A DNA stretch of 44,130 nucleotides from Chloroflexota bacterium (lineage in GTDB: Bacteria; Chloroflexota; Anaerolineae; Anaerolineales; Anaerolineaceae): contig JAAZNW010000041.1 of assembly GCA_012798065.1 (NCBI GenBank), positions 1 through 44,130 on the forward strand, in the 5' to 3' direction. Each line of letters begins with the position of its first letter. The first letter of the stretch is position 1. The notes beneath the pieces are model-generated. The model was not told the origin of the DNA, did no database searches, and saw nothing but the letters and a program-made list of their open reading frames with translations. The translations under genes and the position numbers were made by a program. Below are positions 33,653-41,645 of the stretch, piece after piece.

Positions 33653-34180
33653 ATGACCTATACCATCCATCACGAATCCATCGAACATCGCACCCCTTTG
33701 TTCACCGTCAAACGCGTGGACCTATCCCTGCCTGATGGCAAGCCGCGTGTTCTTGACCTCATCGAAATTCAGAACGCAGTCACCATCCTTCCGCTGGACA
33801 GCGAGGGGTATATTCACTTTGTTAAACAATACCGCATTGGCGCCCGGTCTGAACTGCTGGAGCTGCCTGCCGGTAAGATCGAGAATAATGAAGACCCGCT
33901 GCAAACTGCGCAGCGTGAACTGCGCGAAGAAATTGGGATGTCAGCCAGCTCGTGGCGGGCTCTCGGCAACTTCTACCTTTCGCCAGGTTACGCCAGTGAA
34001 TATATGTATGGTTTTCTGGCGCAAGATCTTGTCCCTGACCCGCTTGCGCCTGATGCGGACGAGTTCCTTAATATCATCAAAGTATCGCTGCCGGATGCGC
34101 TCGCTATGGTCAGACGTGGAGAGATACAGGACAGTAAAACCCTGGCGGTTCTCATGCTCGCGCATCCTCTGCTGTCCTGA
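33653..34180 (+). CDS. Nudix hydrolase, ADP-ribose pyrophosphatase type
   Basis: 175 residues. The Nudix box GX5EX7REUXEEXGU is complete in AGKIENNEDPLQTAQRELREEIGM (about 73-96). FVKQYRIGARSELLELPAG before it and NFYLSPGYASEYMYGFLAQDL after it are typical for ADP-ribose pyrophosphatases, with the Pro about 15 residues past the box. It hydrolyses ADP-ribose or related nucleoside diphosphate compounds. GAGG lies nine bases before the ATG at 33653; an in-frame ATG at 33626 has no ribosome binding site. Confidence 0.93.
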   Translation: MTYTIHHESIEHRTPLFTVKRVDLSLPDGKPRVLDLIEIQNAVTILPLDSEGYIHFVKQYRIGARSELLELPAGKIENNEDPLQTAQRELREEIGMSASSWRALGNFYLSPGYASEYMYGFLAQDLVPDPLAPDADEFLNIIKVSLPDALAMVRRGEIQDSKTLAVLMLAHPLLS

Positions 34181-34253
34181 GATTTGTCGTGTAGCTTGTT
34201 ACTCGATTCAACCCGATGGCGGTTGAACGGGGGAAATCGGAGTGTTTCTGTAT

Positions 34254-34259
34254 TATAAT
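34254..34259 (+). promoter_or_regulatory. Predicted -10 box of nifJ
   Basis: Perfect TATAAT about 60 bases before the nifJ ATG; no good -35 at the usual distance. Confidence 0.45.
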
Positions 34260-34319
34260 CTTGGCGGCAACGCTGACGATTAAGGCTGAACGCCTATAAC
34301 CAACCGACTGGAGTTGAAA

Positions 34320-37300
34320 ATGAAAAGAGAATTGATCACTATAGACGCCAACGAAGCGGTGGCGAATATTGCCTACCGCCTGGCGGAAGTCATCGCGATT
34401 TATCCTATCACGCCCTCCTCGAGCATGGGAGAATTCTCCGACGCCTGGATGGCTGCAGGAGTGCGTAACCTGTGGGGTACAGTACCGACTGTGATAGAAA
34501 TGCAATCAGAGGGCGGCGCGGCAGGCGCGGTGCACGGCGCGCTGCAAGCCGGCGCCCTGAGCACCACCTTTACCGCTTCGCAGGGTCTTTTGTTGATGAT
34601 CCCCAACATGTACAAAATCGCCGGCGAGCTCACCTCCACTGTATTCCATGTGGCAGCGCGCACGGTCGCCACGCACGCGCTTTCAATCTATGGCGATCAT
34701 TCTGATGTAATGGCCGCCCGCCAGACAGGCTTTGCCTTCCTGGCTTCAGATTCTGTGCAGACCGCGCAGGACCAGGCGTTGATCGCCAACGCCGCCACCC
34801 TCGAAGCGCGTGTGCCTTTTGTGCATTTCTTTGACGGCTTCCGCACATCCGCTGAGATCAACAAGATCGAGCGCCTGTGCGAATATGACCTCAAAGCCAT
34901 GATCGATGAAAAACTCATTTCCGCTGTCCGCGCGCGCGCGCTTTCACCCGAGCGCCCGGTCATTCGCGGCACAGCCCAAAACCCTGATGTTTTCTTCCAG
35001 GGGCGCGAAACAGCCAACCGTTTTTACGCGCGCACGCCTGACATCGTTCAGAAAGCCATGGATAAATTTGCCAGGCTCACCGGGCGAAGTTACCACCTTT
35101 TTGATTATGTCGGCGCGCCAGACGCCACCGAGGTGCTGGTCCTTATGGGTTCAGGTGCTGAAACCGCTGAAGAGACAGTGAAGTTCCTTACCCAGCAGGG
35201 TCGTAAGGTTGGCGTGGTCAACGTGCGCTTATACCGCCCGTTCTCCGTGGCGCATTTTGTTTCCGCGCTGCCCGCCACAGTCAAGACCATCGCCGTGCTC
35301 GACCGAACCAAGGAACCCGGCGCCATTGGCGAACCGCTCTACCAGGATGTGGTCACCGCTGTTAATGAAGCCCTCTCCACCGGCAAAACTCCTTTCAAAG
35401 TCGCCCCGCGCATCATTGGCGGGCGCTACGGGCTCTCCTCCAAAGAGTTCACCCCAGCCATGGTGAACGGCGTTTTCAACGAAATGGTCAAAGCTGAGCC
35501 TAAGAACCACTTCACCGTGGGGATTGTCGATGACGTCACTCATACCAGCCTGGATTACGACCACAAGTTCTGCATCGCTCACGAAAAGACCATCCGCTGC
35601 GTGTTCTTCGGCCTGGGTTCTGACGGGACCGTCGGCGCCAACAAGAACTCCATCAAGATCATCGGCGAAGAGACCAATAACTACGCGCAGGGATTCTTCT
35701 ACTATGATTCGAAAAAATCTGGCTCGGTTACCATCTCTCACCTGCGCTTTGGGCCTCACCAGATTCGCGCTCCTTACCTCATTGAAAAGGAAGACGCCCA
35801 ATTTGTTGCCTGCCACCAGTTTAGTTTTTTGGAATGGCTGGATATGCTCAAATACGCCGCGCCTGGCGCCATCTTCCTGCTCAACAGCGTCTATGACCGC
35901 GATGAAGTATGGGATATGCTGCCCATCGAGGTGCAGCAGGAGATTATTGAGAAGAAGCTCAAATTCTACATGATCAACGCCAACGATGTTGCCGCGAAAA
36001 CGGGCATGGGCGGGCGTGTGAACACCATCATGCAAACCGCCTTTTTTGCTATCAGCGGTGTGCTGCCGCGCGAGCAGGCCATCGATGAAATCAAAAAAGC
36101 CATCCTAAAGACCTACAGCAAGCGTGGAGAGGCCGTGGTGCAAAAGAATTACGAGGCGGTTGACCATACCCTGGCCAATCTGTTCGAGATAAAAGTACCC
36201 GCCACCGCTACCAGCAAGTACAAACGCCGCCCGCCAGTGCCGAAAGAAGCTCCGGAGTTCGTGGTGGACGTTCTCGGTCCCATCATCGCCTTCAAGGGCG
36301 AGGAACTGCCGGTCAGCGCCTTCCCCGTGGACGGCACTTACCCCTCCGCCACCACGCGCTGGGAAAAGCGTAACCTCGCTCTTGAGATCCCCGTGTGGGA
36401 AACCGACCTGTGCATTCAGTGCGGTAAGTGCGCTTTCGTTTGCCCGCACGCCGTCATCCGCCAAAAGGTGTACGACCCCTCTTACCTCAAAGACGCGCCG
36501 CCAACCTTCAAGTCCATCGAAGCCAAGTTTAAAGAATTACCCGGCATGAAGTACACCATCCAGGTGGCACCAGAAGATTGCACTGGTTGCAGCCTGTGTG
36601 TTGAGGCCTGCCCGGCGCGAGATAAGAACAACCCGCTGCGTAAAGCCATCAACATGGCGCCCCAACTCCCTCTGCGTGAACAGGAAGCTAAAAACTGGGA
36701 CTACTTTCTCTCTATCCCAGCGCCCGACCCCGACCTTTACCAACCGACAACGGTCAAGAACTCGCAACTGGTAGAACCGCTGTTTGAGTTCTCCGGCGCC
36801 TGCGCCGGTTGCGGTGAAACGCCCTACATTAAATTGGTCACCCAATTGTTTGGTGACCGTACCATCGTTGCCAACGCCACCGGCTGTTCTTCCATCTACG
36901 GCGCTAACCTGCCCACCACGCCCTGGGCGGTAAACAACCAGGGGCGCGGACCCGCCTGGGCAAACTCGTTGTTTGAAGACAACGCCGAATTCGGTCTCGG
37001 CATGCGCCTTACGCTTGACCAGCAGAACGCCTTCGCGCGTGAGCTGCTCGTAAAAATGGCAGGCGAGCTGGGTACAACCCTGGTGGATGACATCCTTAAC
37101 GCTGACCAATCCACTGAAACTGGCGTACGCCAGCAGCGCAAACGCGTGGAAGCATTAAAGGAAAAACTGGCGCCCAGTAAAGATGCCAACGCTTCGATGC
37201 TGCTGGGTGTGGCAGACGCGCTGGTAAAGAAGAGCGTGTGGATCATTGGCGGCGACGGCTGGGCTTACGATATTGGCTATGGTGGTCTTGACCATGTGCT

Positions 37301-37904
37301 TTCTTCAGGTCGTAACGTCAACGTCCTGGTGCTGGATACAGAAGTCTACTCCAACACCGGCGGTCAATCCTCAAAAGCCACGCCATTGGCGGCGGTGGCA
37401 AAATTCTCCGCCAAGGGCAAGGGTCTTGGTAAAAAAGACCTGGGGTTGATGGCCATGTCTTATGGTTACGTTTACGTCGCTAACGTGGCGATGGGCGCTA
37501 ATGACAACCAGACCCTCAAAGCCTTCCTCGAGGCAGATGCCTATGACGGACCTGCCCTCATTATCGCTTACAGCCACTGTATCGCTCACGGTATTGATAT
37601 GCAGAAGGGCCTCGAACAGCAAAAACTGCTTGCCGCTACTGGTTTATGGCCACTGTTCCGCTACAACCCCACCCTGGTGAACGAAGGAAAGAACCCGCTG
37701 CAGCTCGACAGCCGCGAGCCCACCGTGGCGGTAAAGGATTACGCCTATAACGAAACCCGTTACCGCATGCTGGTGCAAAGCGATGAGAATCGCGCTGAAA
37801 TGCTCATGAACGAAGCGGCGCAATTCGCGCAATGTAAATGGGACCTGTACAAGCAAATGGCAGCCATGGCCTACAGCAAACCAGGGGTAGAAAAAGAGCA
37901 ATAA
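34320..37904 (+). CDS. nifJ: Pyruvate:ferredoxin (flavodoxin) oxidoreductase, single-chain
   Basis: 1194 residues. It oxidises pyruvate with CoA to acetyl-CoA and CO2 and passes electrons to ferredoxin, a key step in anaerobic fermentation. Domains in order: the pyrimidine-binding domain (IYPITPSSSMGE), the domain II/III region with the CoA site, two ferredoxin-type [4Fe-4S] motifs (CIQCGKCAFVCPHA near 698 and CTGCSLCVEACPARDKNN near 754), the proximal cluster cysteines (CAGCGETPY near 823), and the thiamine diphosphate site GDGWAYDIGYGG near 978 with NTGGQSSKATP after it. GGAG lies six bases before the ATG; a TTG two codons earlier is ignored. The cell is therefore probably an anaerobe or tolerates low oxygen. 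Confidence 0.97.
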   Translation: MKRELITIDANEAVANIAYRLAEVIAIYPITPSSSMGEFSDAWMAAGVRNLWGTVPTVIEMQSEGGAAGAVHGALQAGALSTTFTASQGLLLMIPNMYKIAGELTSTVFHVAARTVATHALSIYGDHSDVMAARQTGFAFLASDSVQTAQDQALIANAATLEARVPFVHFFDGFRTSAEINKIERLCEYDLKAMIDEKLISAVRARALSPERPVIRGTAQNPDVFFQGRETANRFYARTPDIVQKAMDKFARLTGRSYHLFDYVGAPDATEVLVLMGSGAETAEETVKFLTQQGRKVGVVNVRLYRPFSVAHFVSALPATVKTIAVLDRTKEPGAIGEPLYQDVVTAVNEALSTGKTPFKVAPRIIGGRYGLSSKEFTPAMVNGVFNEMVKAEPKNHFTVGIVDDVTHTSLDYDHKFCIAHEKTIRCVFFGLGSDGTVGANKNSIKIIGEETNNYAQGFFYYDSKKSGSVTISHLRFGPHQIRAPYLIEKEDAQFVACHQFSFLEWLDMLKYAAPGAIFLLNSVYDRDEVWDMLPIEVQQEIIEKKLKFYMINANDVAAKTGMGGRVNTIMQTAFFAISGVLPREQAIDEIKKAILKTYSKRGEAVVQKNYEAVDHTLANLFEIKVPATATSKYKRRPPVPKEAPEFVVDVLGPIIAFKGEELPVSAFPVDGTYPSATTRWEKRNLALEIPVWETDLCIQCGKCAFVCPHAVIRQKVYDPSYLKDAPPTFKSIEAKFKELPGMKYTIQVAPEDCTGCSLCVEACPARDKNNPLRKAINMAPQLPLREQEAKNWDYFLSIPAPDPDLYQPTTVKNSQLVEPLFEFSGACAGCGETPYIKLVTQLFGDRTIVANATGCSSIYGANLPTTPWAVNNQGRGPAWANSLFEDNAEFGLGMRLTLDQQNAFARELLVKMAGELGTTLVDDILNADQSTETGVRQQRKRVEALKEKLAPSKDANASMLLGVADALVKKSVWIIGGDGWAYDIGYGGLDHVLSSGRNVNVLVLDTEVYSNTGGQSSKATPLAAVAKFSAKGKGLGKKDLGLMAMSYGYVYVANVAMGANDNQTLKAFLEADAYDGPALIIAYSHCIAHGIDMQKGLEQQKLLAATGLWPLFRYNPTLVNEGKNPLQLDSREPTVAVKDYAYNETRYRMLVQSDENRAEMLMNEAAQFAQCKWDLYKQMAAMAYSKPGVEKEQ

Positions 37905-37916
37905 TCGCCCAAACAA

Positions 37917-37949
37917 AAAGACCGGTCTTTGAATAAAAGACCGGTCTTT
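37917..37949. terminator. Terminator made of two self-complementary arms, after nifJ
   Basis: AAAGACCGGTCTTT occurs twice (37917-37930 and 37936-37949) with GAATA between. Each copy is itself a perfect palindrome, so the element can fold as one 14-bp stem or as two short ones. It is three bases from the infA stop and probably serves both convergent genes. Confidence 0.8.
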
Positions 37950-37951
37950 GT

Positions 37952-38206
37952 TTATCTGGTTGGTTCATCCAGTATGGGTTCGTTCTTTTTCTGCCGGTAA
38001 ACGATGCGTCCGCGGGTCAGATCGTACGGGCTCATCTCCACCTTAACGCGATCACCCAGCAAAATGCGGATGTAATACCTGCGCATCCGCCCGGAAAGAT
38101 AAGCGAGTACCTCATGGCCGTTCTCGAGGCGCACGCGGAACTGGGTTCCGGGCAGCGCTTCGATGATCTCGCCTTCTATCTGTATCTTATCTTCTTCTTT
38201 GGCCAT
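37952..38206 (-). CDS. infA: Translation initiation factor IF-1
   Basis: 84 residues. The S1/OB fold [64 protein letters not shown] is nearly the family consensus. It blocks the ribosomal A site during initiation. The C-terminal tail ([13 protein letters not shown]) is longer than the usual 72 residues. AGGAGG four bases before the ATG. It lies 46 bases after rpsU, not in the usual rpmJ-rpsM ribosomal operon. Confidence 0.95.
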   Translation of the reverse strand: MAKEEDKIQIEGEIIEALPGTQFRVRLENGHEVLAYLSGRMRRYYIRILLGDRVKVEMSPYDLTRGRIVYRQKKNEPILDEPTR

Positions 38207-38252
38207 AATTCCTCCTATCCCAGCCTCTCGGGCTGCTCGTTCGTCAAGCAGG

Positions 38253-38453
38253 CTATTCGCCCACCCGTGTATACTGGCGGCGCTTGATGCGCCGGATGGC
38301 CTTTTTCTTTTCTACGCGGCGAAGTTCGCTCTTGGAAACAAACCAGCGCTTGCGGCGAATGGTGCTTAAAACGCCGCTCTTCACTACCTTTTTGCGGAAG
38401 CGTTTCAGTAGTGAATCCTGTGATTCATTGGGACGCAAAACAACAGAAGCCAT
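38253..38453 (-). CDS. rpsU: 30S ribosomal protein S21
   Basis: 66 residues. The start [26 protein letters not shown] and the Arg/Lys-rich helix [15 protein letters not shown] match bS21, a small-subunit protein that helps select mRNA. AGGGAGGTG precedes the ATG. It is the first gene of an rpsU-infA unit with a consensus promoter and a structured leader of about 150 bases. Confidence 0.95.
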   Translation of the reverse strand: MASVVLRPNESQDSLLKRFRKKVVKSGVLSTIRRKRWFVSKSELRRVEKKKAIRRIKRRQYTRVGE

Positions 38454-38485
38454 GGTTTCTCACCTCCCTTCGCCGGGAAAATAAA

Positions 38486-38511
38486 ATCGACTGTTAAGTC
38501 GCGCAGTCGAT
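38486..38511 (-). promoter_or_regulatory. Attenuator-like hairpin in the rpsU-infA leader
   Basis: On the minus strand ATCGACTG, ten-base loop, CAGTCGAT, followed by TTTTATTTT. It has the form of an intrinsic terminator but lies between the promoter and rpsU. A 22-codon frame (start 38562) ends with TAA inside the loop (38494-38496). Confidence 0.6.
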
Positions 38512-38580
38512 CAGTGTTCTTCCTCCAGAATTCTTTCGCGGATGTATCGAGTTTTCGGTCATCACCTCTTTGAAAGTTCT

Positions 38581-38597
38581 TTGGTTTTTCTAACCAA
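38581..38597 (-). other. Small hairpin near the 5' end of the rpsU leader
   Basis: TTGGTT/AACCAA 6-bp arms around five bases. It forms at the beginning of the predicted transcript and may protect the 5' end. Confidence 0.4.
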
Positions 38598-38608
38598 CTG
38601 CAAGCGTA

Positions 38609-38638
38609 ATTATAACGGGAGTGCAAGGTGTCTGTCAA
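38609..38638 (-). promoter_or_regulatory. Consensus promoter of rpsU-infA
   Basis: TTGACA (38633-38638, 6/6), 18-base spacer, TATAAT (38609-38614, 6/6) on the minus strand. The best-matching promoter in the window, as expected for ribosomal genes. RNA start near 38602. Confidence 0.88.
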
Positions 38639-38772
38639 TCTTTTTTTACTCGTCGTTTACAGGCTGTTATGGATATTGGTCGGGTTAGCCCCTTTCATTA
38701 TTTGGCGCACAGGGACGAAAAACAGTTTTTTTTGAATGAGCAATTTTCACCCTCGCTGTTTTTAAACAGGGT

Positions 38773-38789
38773 ATATGTCATTGACATAT
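38773..38789. promoter_or_regulatory. Inverted repeat with embedded -35-like hexamer before the nucleoside importer
   Basis: ATATGTCA-T-TGACATAT: perfect 8-bp arms and one central base, with TTGACA at 38781-38786. Its place about 100 bases before the start codon suggests an operator controlling the BMP-ABC operon. The -10 for this TTGACA is poor; a TAAAAT lies at 38828-38833. Confidence 0.55.
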
Positions 38790-38889
38790 CGGGAAATTAA
38801 GCAGGAATAAAAACGGCGTAATTCGTGTAAAATAGAAGCGGCTTGATGCCAGTGGGAGAAAATCCCACCAATATCGAAAAGGAGAAGAA

Positions 38890-39975
38890 ATGAAAAAGAA
38901 CCTGTTGTTTGCCATCTCTGTTTTGCTGGTTTTGAGCGTCTTGCTCTCTGCATGCGCTAAGCCCACCGCGGCGCCAGTTGCCACAGAACCCCCCGCAGTT
39001 CAAGAGACCGAAGCCCCAGCGGCTACCGAAGCCCCCGCGGCGCAGGAACCAGCCATGGAGGTCAAGCTGGCTGCTATCTTCCCGGGTGTGATTACGGATA
39101 ACGATTACAACACCCTGGCTTATGTGGGCATGACCGCTGCGCAGGAACAACTCGGAATCCAGGCGGTATACTCCGAAAGCGTTCCTGTGCCTGATGTTGA
39201 CCGTGTAATGCGCGAATACATTGACGCGGGGTTCAACGTCATTTGGACCCACGGTGGTCAGTTTGTGAACCAGACCGCTGAACTCGCCAAGCTCTTCCCC
39301 GAGGTTGTGTTCATTGCCGAAGGTGACGCACCCATCGCTGACCCTTCACCGAACCTGTGGTTCATTGACCGCAACTTCAATGTTGGCTTCTACGGTATCG
39401 GCGCCGCTGCAGCCCTGGCCTCACAGACCGGAAAGATCGCCTACCTCGGCGGGCAGGCCCTTCCCTTCTCCTACCAGGAAGTGCACGCCATCCAGCAGGC
39501 TATCAGCGACCTGGATATCAAGGTTGAGCTCGTTCCTGTGTGGACGGCTGACTTCAATGACCCGGCCAAGACTCGCCAGCTGGCTGACGCGCTCATCGCT
39601 GACGGCGTTGACGTCATCATGGGTTCTGTGAACCTGGGCATGGTGGGTGTTTTCGAAGCCGCCAAAGCCACTACTGACAAGAAGATCCTCATCACCGCCA
39701 AATACTCCGATAAAACCAGCTTCGGCCCCGATAACTATATCACTGCCGTGCTGTACGACTTCTCCAAGCCACTGGTTGATATCATCACCAGCATTGAAGG
39801 CGGTAAAACGGGTGGTTACTACCCGTTAGGGTTCGACACCGGTGTAGCGCTGCAGCTCCCGCTGCAGAACGTGACCCCCGAGGTCGCCGCCAAGGTTGAA
39901 GAGGTCATCAACAAAGTCATTAGCGGAGAAATCGTGGTTGTAAAGGATTCTACCGAAGTTACCTCCGCCAAATAA
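38890..39975 (+). CDS. BMP-family nucleoside-binding lipoprotein of an ABC importer
   Basis: 361 residues. Signal with lipobox (LLSAC, cysteine at about residue 22), then a Pro/Ala/Thr-rich linker (to about 55), then the BMP/PnrA fold: KLAAIFPGVITDNDYNTLAYVGM, NVIWTHGGQFVNQTAELAKLFPEVVFI, NVGFYGIGAAAALASQTGKIAYLGG and a DLIMGSVNLGMVGVF-like segment. It captures purine nucleosides outside the membrane for the permeases downstream. GGAGAAGAA before the ATG. It is first in a four-gene operon. Confidence 0.93.
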   Translation: MKKNLLFAISVLLVLSVLLSACAKPTAAPVATEPPAVQETEAPAATEAPAAQEPAMEVKLAAIFPGVITDNDYNTLAYVGMTAAQEQLGIQAVYSESVPVPDVDRVMREYIDAGFNVIWTHGGQFVNQTAELAKLFPEVVFIAEGDAPIADPSPNLWFIDRNFNVGFYGIGAAAALASQTGKIAYLGGQALPFSYQEVHAIQQAISDLDIKVELVPVWTADFNDPAKTRQLADALIADGVDVIMGSVNLGMVGVFEAAKATTDKKILITAKYSDKTSFGPDNYITAVLYDFSKPLVDIITSIEGGKTGGYYPLGFDTGVALQLPLQNVTPEVAAKVEEVINKVISGEIVVVKDSTEVTSAK

Positions 39976-40001
39976 CTCTTGTTGAAATAACTTGAGACGA
40001 T

Positions 40002-40051
40002 AACTTCCGGGGTCGAGCCGAAACATCATGCTTGAAGCTCCCCCGGAAGTT
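40002..40051 (+). other. Intercistronic hairpin between binding protein and ATPase genes
   Basis: AACTTCCGGGG (40002-40012) pairs perfectly with CCCCGGAAGTT (40041-40051) over a 28-base loop, with no T tail. Such hairpins after a substrate-binding protein gene often shield the upstream mRNA and give it a higher level than the rest. Confidence 0.55.
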
Positions 40052-40079
40052 GCTAAAACCCTCTGAACAGGACGGGAAT

Positions 40080-41627
40080 ATGGAACAAGAAAATGTGCTT
40101 CAGATGCAACAGGTCAACAAATCCTTTGATAGGGTGGTTGCCCTGTGCGATGTCGATTTTGAATTAAAACCGAGAGAGATCCTGGGTTTACTGGGTGGAA
40201 ACGGCGCAGGAAAGACCACCTTGATGAATATTCTGTATGGTCTTTACCGTGCGGATTCCGGGACAATTCTGCTGAAAGGGCAACCAGTAACCATACACTC
40301 ACCCAGAGACGCCATCCGCCAAGGAATCGGCATGGTGCACCAACATTTTTTACAGATCAATAATTACACAGTGCTTGAGAACATCATCCTGGGTTCCAAA
40401 GTCTCCCATCCTTTAAGCGCCAATTACCAGGTAGAAGAAGCGGCGATCAAGGAACTTTGTAAACGTTTTGGCCTTGAAATTGACCTTTCGGCGCGTGTTG
40501 AAACCCTGCCTATGGGAACCCGCCAGAAAGTTGAAATCTTAAAAGCGCTGTACCGCGGCGTCAACATCCTGATCCTCGATGAGCCCACCACCAACCTCAT
40601 TCCCCAAGAGGTCGACTCTCTCTTTGAAACCTTAAAAATCATGGTGCGCGAAGGGTTGAGCATCGTGTTCATCACCCACAAACTGCGCGAGGTGCTGTCA
40701 ATTTGCGACCGTATCACCGTGCTGCGCGAGGGGAAAAATGTGGTGAGCCTGACGCGAAAAGAAGCCAGCGATGAAGCGCTGGTGCGTGCCATGGTCGGCG
40801 ACAAGATGGACCTGGAAAAAAGCGTGATGTTCACCTCGCATGCAGAAAGCTCAGCTGTTGCTGGCAGTCAAGAGGTGCTGAGCCTGGAAGGCGTCTCTCT
40901 GATCAGTCAGCACAAAATCCAGCAGTTGACCGACATCTCCTTCAGCATCAGTTCTGGAGAAATTTTCGGAGTGGCGGGCGTGGCTGGTAACGGTCAGCGT
41001 GAACTGGCTGAAGTGGTCATGGGAATTCAGTCGGTTACCAGCGGCAAAATCAACTTCAATGGTCAGGAGATCACCACTCACAGCACCAAAGAACGTATCG
41101 CTGAAGGTTTCGTATATGTCCCTGAAGATCGCCTTTCTGATGGGTTCTTAAACAAAGCCAGCGTTGCGCATAACCTCATTTTGGGCTATCACAACCTTGA
41201 ACCGTATAGCAAAAAAGGGATCATCAACTGGAAGAACGTGCATGAGAATTCCAGGAAGATGATCAGCGAGTACAACATCAAGACCACTGGACCGGATGAA
41301 ATAGGTGGTAACTTATCAGGGGGCAATATCCAGCGCGTCATGATCGCCAGAGCCTTCTCGCAGCCCTCAAGGTTGATGGTCGCCCACAACCCCACCCGGG
41401 GCCTGGATATTCCTTCGATGGATTTTGTCTACCAGAAGCTCCTCGGAAATTCTGCCACCGGCACAGCAACCCTGCTCCTTTCTGAAGACCTCGATGAACT
41501 GCTGCTCATTTGCAACCGCATCGCTGTTATGTATCGCGGCAAAGTAGTGGGGATTCTTCCCCGTGAGAAGTTCGAGAAGTACGAGATTGGCCGCCTGATG
41601 AGCGGTTACGAGCAGGAAAGTAAATAA
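40080..41627 (+). CDS. ABC transporter ATP-binding protein (two ABC domains) of the nucleoside importer
   Basis: 515 residues with two fused ABC domains, as in NupO/RbsA-type proteins. Domain 1: Walker A GGNGAGKTT, degenerate signature LPMGTRQKVEI, Walker B ILILDEPT. Domain 2: weak Walker A GVAGNGQRE, signature NLSGGNIQRVMIARAF, and LMVAHNPTRGLD in place of a DEP Walker B, so this site is probably not catalytic, which is usual for the family. The frame begins further upstream, but GGACGGG lies shortly before the ATG at 40080. Confidence 0.95.
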   Translation: MEQENVLQMQQVNKSFDRVVALCDVDFELKPREILGLLGGNGAGKTTLMNILYGLYRADSGTILLKGQPVTIHSPRDAIRQGIGMVHQHFLQINNYTVLENIILGSKVSHPLSANYQVEEAAIKELCKRFGLEIDLSARVETLPMGTRQKVEILKALYRGVNILILDEPTTNLIPQEVDSLFETLKIMVREGLSIVFITHKLREVLSICDRITVLREGKNVVSLTRKEASDEALVRAMVGDKMDLEKSVMFTSHAESSAVAGSQEVLSLEGVSLISQHKIQQLTDISFSISSGEIFGVAGVAGNGQRELAEVVMGIQSVTSGKINFNGQEITTHSTKERIAEGFVYVPEDRLSDGFLNKASVAHNLILGYHNLEPYSKKGIINWKNVHENSRKMISEYNIKTTGPDEIGGNLSGGNIQRVMIARAFSQPSRLMVAHNPTRGLDIPSMDFVYQKLLGNSATGTATLLLSEDLDELLLICNRIAVMYRGKVVGILPREKFEKYEIGRLMSGYEQESK

Positions 41628-41645
41628 AGGGAGAGAGCGTATACT

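Larger units (their letters stand above)
38454..38889. other. Divergent region between rpsU and the BMP transporter operon
   Basis: 436 bases without a full gene. On the minus side it holds the rpsU promoter, leader hairpins and a possible 22-codon leader ORF (38494-38562). On the plus side it holds a palindrome with an embedded TTGACA (38773-38789) and a TAAAAT (38828-38833) before the BMP gene. No other RNA or gene was seen in 38640-38760, which is AT-rich. Confidence 0.5.

Noticed and set aside
35229-36035. 268-codon open frame on the minus strand inside nifJ
   Set aside because: Antisense shadow caused by codon bias of nifJ; no ribosome binding site and no recognisable domain. The same applies to other long antisense frames, for example 14447-14998 and 36537-37109.
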